DNA of 64,000 bases from RGIG3528 sp963649295 (GTDB taxonomy: Bacteria > Bacillota > Clostridia > Lachnospirales > Lachnospiraceae): assembly GCA_963649295.1 (NCBI GenBank), contig CAVJHK010000006.1, positions 1-64,000 on the forward strand. Reading direction: 5' to 3'. Under the pieces are notes generated by a model. It did no database searches, was not told the origin of the DNA, and saw nothing but the letters and a program-made list of their open reading frames with translations. Positions 61,712 to 64,000 of this stretch are shown in pieces (position 1 is the stretch's first letter; each line of letters begins with the position of its first letter). The position numbers were made by a program, and so were the translations under genes.

Positions 61712-61774
61712 GATTAAATCCTCCTATTGATTTTGAAAAGTTGTTTGCTTTGTGCTTTTTTAAAAAGCAATTGT

Positions 61775-61802
61775 ATTATATCATTACATATTGTTTTTGC
61801 AA
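61775..61802 (-). promoter_or_regulatory. Ferredoxin promoter
   Basis: Minus strand TTGCAA (61797-61802), 16-bp spacer, TATAAT (61775-61780). Confidence 0.65.
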
Positions 61803-61850
61803 GTAAAAAAAACGAAAAGACACAAATGACATATTTCACAACAAGATAAG

Positions 61851-61879
61851 TTGACTAAAGGATTTTTAGGTTATATAAT
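61851..61879 (+). promoter_or_regulatory. Promoter of the DUF1858 gene
   Basis: TTGACT (61851-61856), 17-bp spacer, TATAAT (61874-61879). Confidence 0.75.
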
Positions 61880-61908
61880 CAACCCAAAAAATACGGAGGT
61901 GACTTAAT

Positions 61909-62103
61909 ATGATTACAAAAGACATGACAATTGCCGAGCTTGTGAATATCAACCAAAATATTATCGGCATTCTTTTAAATGCCGGAATGCATTGTGTCGG
62001 ATGTCCTTCGGCTCAGGGCGAGACCCTTGAAGAGGCCTGCATGGTTCACGGAATCGATGTTGATTCGCTTGTTGACCAAATTAATGCTTATCTTGGGAAA
62101 TAA
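61909..62103 (+). CDS. DUF1858 redox-disulfide protein
   Basis: 64 residues, normal for the family (hybrid cluster protein-associated redox disulfide domain). Start ITKDMTIAELV, central LLNAGMHCVGCPSAQGETLEEAC with the CxxC pair C29-x-x-C32. Likely a small thiol redox partner in the cytoplasm. Ribosome site CGGAGGTGA. Its 3' end overlaps the convergent mecA gene by 23 bp. Confidence 0.9.
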   Translation: MITKDMTIAELVNINQNIIGILLNAGMHCVGCPSAQGETLEEACMVHGIDVDSLVDQINAYLGK

Positions 62104-62911
62104 ATCTTTTTATGGCATTGTTTTTGATAAGAACCTTAAAATGTTCGTCAAAAAAAGCATTGGCCGGACCGCATGTGCGTACATATGTTCCGTATTCGGA
62201 GCATATGTTGCATATGGCGTTAAAATCCATAAATGTATTTCTGCCGATATCCAACAGAAGCAGGTATTTTTTGTCCTGAGTCGACCTATAGAGAGTGCTT
62301 TTTCCGCGGTATATCGGTGAAATCGCATTTGCAAGACGTTTTATGTCCGAAAGATTGTCAAATGCAAAGCATTCATGAGTTATATAAGGACATACGTCAT
62401 CTTTTGGAATTTTCTTCTTTTTGGAAGCTTCCTTTTTATCGGGGGCTTCATTTTTTTGGGCGGCAATACCGTTTGTTATAAGCTTTTGGACAGAGGAAAA
62501 CGCATTTAATATGTCCAGCATGGTTTGAGCATTTGAAATATTTGATATTTTATTGTCGCATTCGGAATTGTTTTCTGACACATCTTCCGATTCGTAATCC
62601 GCAGGAGTTTCGCCGTCATCGATATCGGACAAATTGACATTTTCAAAATCTATCCGGTGTGTAATGTCGTCGGTCTTTGTTACAAGGAGCATAAGTGAAT
62701 CCTGAGACATTGGTATGGCTTCGATGATAAGCGGAATACCGTTTGTATCAAAATCAAGATCAATCGACGCGGCAATCAAAAGCTCGGTAAACAAAGCCCT
62801 GACTTTTTCGGAGTCATATGCAAGTTCGTATATCTCGAGCTTTCTAATGGAAAGATCTTCTTTTGTTAAAAGGCACTTTATTTGATTTTCGTTTATTTTT
62901 TTGATTGTCAT
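62081..62911 (-). CDS. mecA: Adaptor protein MecA
   Basis: 276 residues. N-terminal domain begins TIKKINENQIKCLLTKEDL and binds target proteins; acidic low-complexity middle (about 95-130). C-terminal domain (about 180-275, IYRGKSTLYRSTQDKKYLLLL) binds ClpC. Targets proteins for ClpCP degradation, including competence and sporulation regulators in relatives. Ribosome site AGGAGATAA upstream; overlaps the convergent DUF1858 gene. Confidence 0.88.
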   Translation of the reverse strand: MTIKKINENQIKCLLTKEDLSIRKLEIYELAYDSEKVRALFTELLIAASIDLDFDTNGIPLIIEAIPMSQDSLMLLVTKTDDITHRIDFENVNLSDIDDGETPADYESEDVSENNSECDNKISNISNAQTMLDILNAFSSVQKLITNGIAAQKNEAPDKKEASKKKKIPKDDVCPYITHECFAFDNLSDIKRLANAISPIYRGKSTLYRSTQDKKYLLLLDIGRNTFMDFNAICNICSEYGTYVRTCGPANAFFDEHFKVLIKNNAIKRFISQDKH

Positions 62912-63129
62912 GATTATCTCCTATTGTGACATGTAAGTATATCCATTGCAAATGCAAAAGTCAATAAATAATCTCAAAAGTAACGGTATGTTTGATTGTG
63001 CAAAATGTATAGTTTTATTTGCGTTTTTTGGTTATTTAGGATATTGATAAGGCAGCGATAAAAAAATATACTGTATGCGTGATTTCGAATTATAAAAAAG
63101 CATAAAATGCAGAAAGGAGATAAAGGATC

Positions 63130-64000
63130 ATGCAAATTGATATCGACGGGCATCTTGTTCTCAAGGTTCTGAAGGAGAACCGATACGGAGCGGTGGTGCT
63201 TGCCGAACATACGGAGCTTAAAGCAAGGCGCATAATTAAGTGCATTACAAAAGATCATCCCGATCGCGATTTGTTATTTAAAGAAGCGATTATATTGCAA
63301 AAATTTAAAAATCCTCAAATTCCGATTGTCTATGACATTTGGAAAAAAGACGGATTTACATTTCTTTCCGAGGAATTTATCGAAGGAGAGTCCCTCAAAA
63401 ATTATCTTAATCGAAAAAATTCCATTACAGATTCTGAACTTCTGGATCTTTCGATCCAATTATCCGAAATCCTGATTTATATTCATAATCCGGCGCATCC
63501 CGTACTCCATCTTGACCTGAAACCGGAAAATATAATTATATCCGAAAGAAAAGCCATGCTGATTGATTTTGGCAGTGCTGTTTGTTGCAAAAAAAATATG
63601 TCGGATACATTTATTTATGGGACAAAGGGGTACTCGGCTCCCGAGCAGACGGAAGGCAAAAGGCTTTCCTTTGCCACGGATATTTATGCTCTCGGAAAAA
63701 TATTTGAATACCTGCTTATGTTTACGCCCATAGCACCGGCAGGATTTAAGAAGATTGTGAATAAGGCTTTACGAAAAAGAAAGACGCTGTATTTGAAGGC
63801 AGGTGAAGTAAGGGACGATCTTGTTAAACTTAAAAAAAGCCGCAGACTCAAAAAAAATGCCGAAGGTATATGGATTGCGGTTACAGGTGTTCCGACCTCG
63901 TATCACGGCACCTGGTTTGCGCTTATGCTGGCTGAGCTCTTACAAAAGAAAGGACGTGTTCTTCTGCTTGATTGCAACGAAAACGGAAATCTTGAGTTTG
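63130..64000 (+). CDS. Ser/Thr kinase fused to a ParA-like domain (3' end beyond window)
   Basis: The frame from ATG 63130 (AAAGGAGATAAAGG before it) is open to the end of the window, 290 residues. Kinase part: lysine in IIKC (about 37), HLDLKPEN (catalytic loop, near 127), IDFGS (metal loop, near 147) and YSAPEQ (activation loop end). From about 240 a second domain begins: IWIAVTGVPTSYHGTWFA, a P-loop region shaped like ParA/MinD (usual G-G-V-G-K-T) but without the lysine, then GRVLLLDCNENGNLEF, like the ParA second strand. The gene is followed outside the window; a pilus-export or envelope operon is possible but unseen. Confidence 0.82.
   Translation, partial: MQIDIDGHLVLKVLKENRYGAVVLAEHTELKARRIIKCITKDHPDRDLLFKEAIILQKFKNPQIPIVYDIWKKDGFTFLSEEFIEGESLKNYLNRKNSITDSELLDLSIQLSEILIYIHNPAHPVLHLDLKPENIIISERKAMLIDFGSAVCCKKNMSDTFIYGTKGYSAPEQTEGKRLSFATDIYALGKIFEYLLMFTPIAPAGFKKIVNKALRKRKTLYLKAGEVRDDLVKLKKSRRLKKNAEGIWIAVTGVPTSYHGTWFALMLAELLQKKGRVLLLDCNENGNLEF

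Noticed and set aside
62081..62103. mecA/DUF1858 overlap as a special regulatory device
   Set aside because: Convergent overlaps of this size occur in compact genomes and no other sign supports antisense control.

Overview
The window looks like a scaffolded draft contig from a low-to-moderate GC Gram-positive anaerobe of the Clostridia, most like Lachnospiraceae. The signs are strong AGGAGG-type ribosome sites, rubrerythrin beside a Fur/PerR regulator, a hybrid-cluster-type DUF1858 protein, MecA, GdpP, an ANTAR regulator beside a glutamine synthetase-like gene, and no respiratory chain genes. Five runs of exactly ten N (9638, 25705, 27956, 31971, 48790) are scaffold joins; four interrupt or truncate genes, and frames before and after them cannot be trusted. 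The taxonomic call is inference from gene content.

Layout. 1-6.7 kb: 3' part of an ABC exporter gene with an amber codon inside Walker A, a SNF2 helicase, a GNAT acetyltransferase, an ECF S component and a uridine-kinase-like gene, the last two joined by a threefold tandem repeat that carries the start signals. 6.7-11.5 kb: two DUF4143 ATPases (one frameshifted) flanking dtd, each with its own upstream tandem repeats, then two paralogous zinc-ribbon membrane proteins. 11.8-16.3 kb: a glutamine synthetase homologue that has lost several catalytic residues, coupled to an ANTAR antiterminator; fucO; PerR-like regulator and rubrerythrin. 16.3-22.6 kb (minus strand): F-type ATP synthase operon atpB-E-F-A-G-D-C. 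It has no atpH; instead the alpha subunit carries an N-terminal extension that reads like the C-terminal domain of delta. 22.8-26.4 kb: a frameshifted repeat protein, an SDR, a polysaccharide deacetylase, a lipoprotein, and 5-formyl-THF cyclo-ligase. 26.6-35.3 kb: sbcDC, an intracellular-looking GH28 enzyme, a secreted C39-like/Big2 protein, and lysA behind an attenuator-like leader. 35.4-41.6 kb: an AlaX-type editing protein, two HAD phosphatases (one ThrH-like), DUF1846, uppP and rpsF-ssb-rpsR. 41.6-53.9 kb (minus): an eight-gene cluster of envelope proteins, ABC pair, MoxR ATPase, DUF58 and two VWA proteins. 54-64 kb: Na/Pi cotransporter, aspartate kinase, gdpP-rplI-dnaB, a small ferredoxin, DUF1858 protein, mecA, and the start of a Ser/Thr kinase fused to a ParA-like domain.

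Two themes stand out. First, remodelled core enzymes: a delta-alpha ATP synthase fusion, a c subunit with a signal peptide and acidic leader, and a pseudo-glutamine synthetase paired with an RNA-binding antiterminator. Second, at least nine short imperfect tandem repeats (about 15-38 bp units) sit at gene boundaries, in 5' leaders or immediately after stop codons. No tRNA, rRNA, insertion sequence or CRISPR array was recognised by eye.
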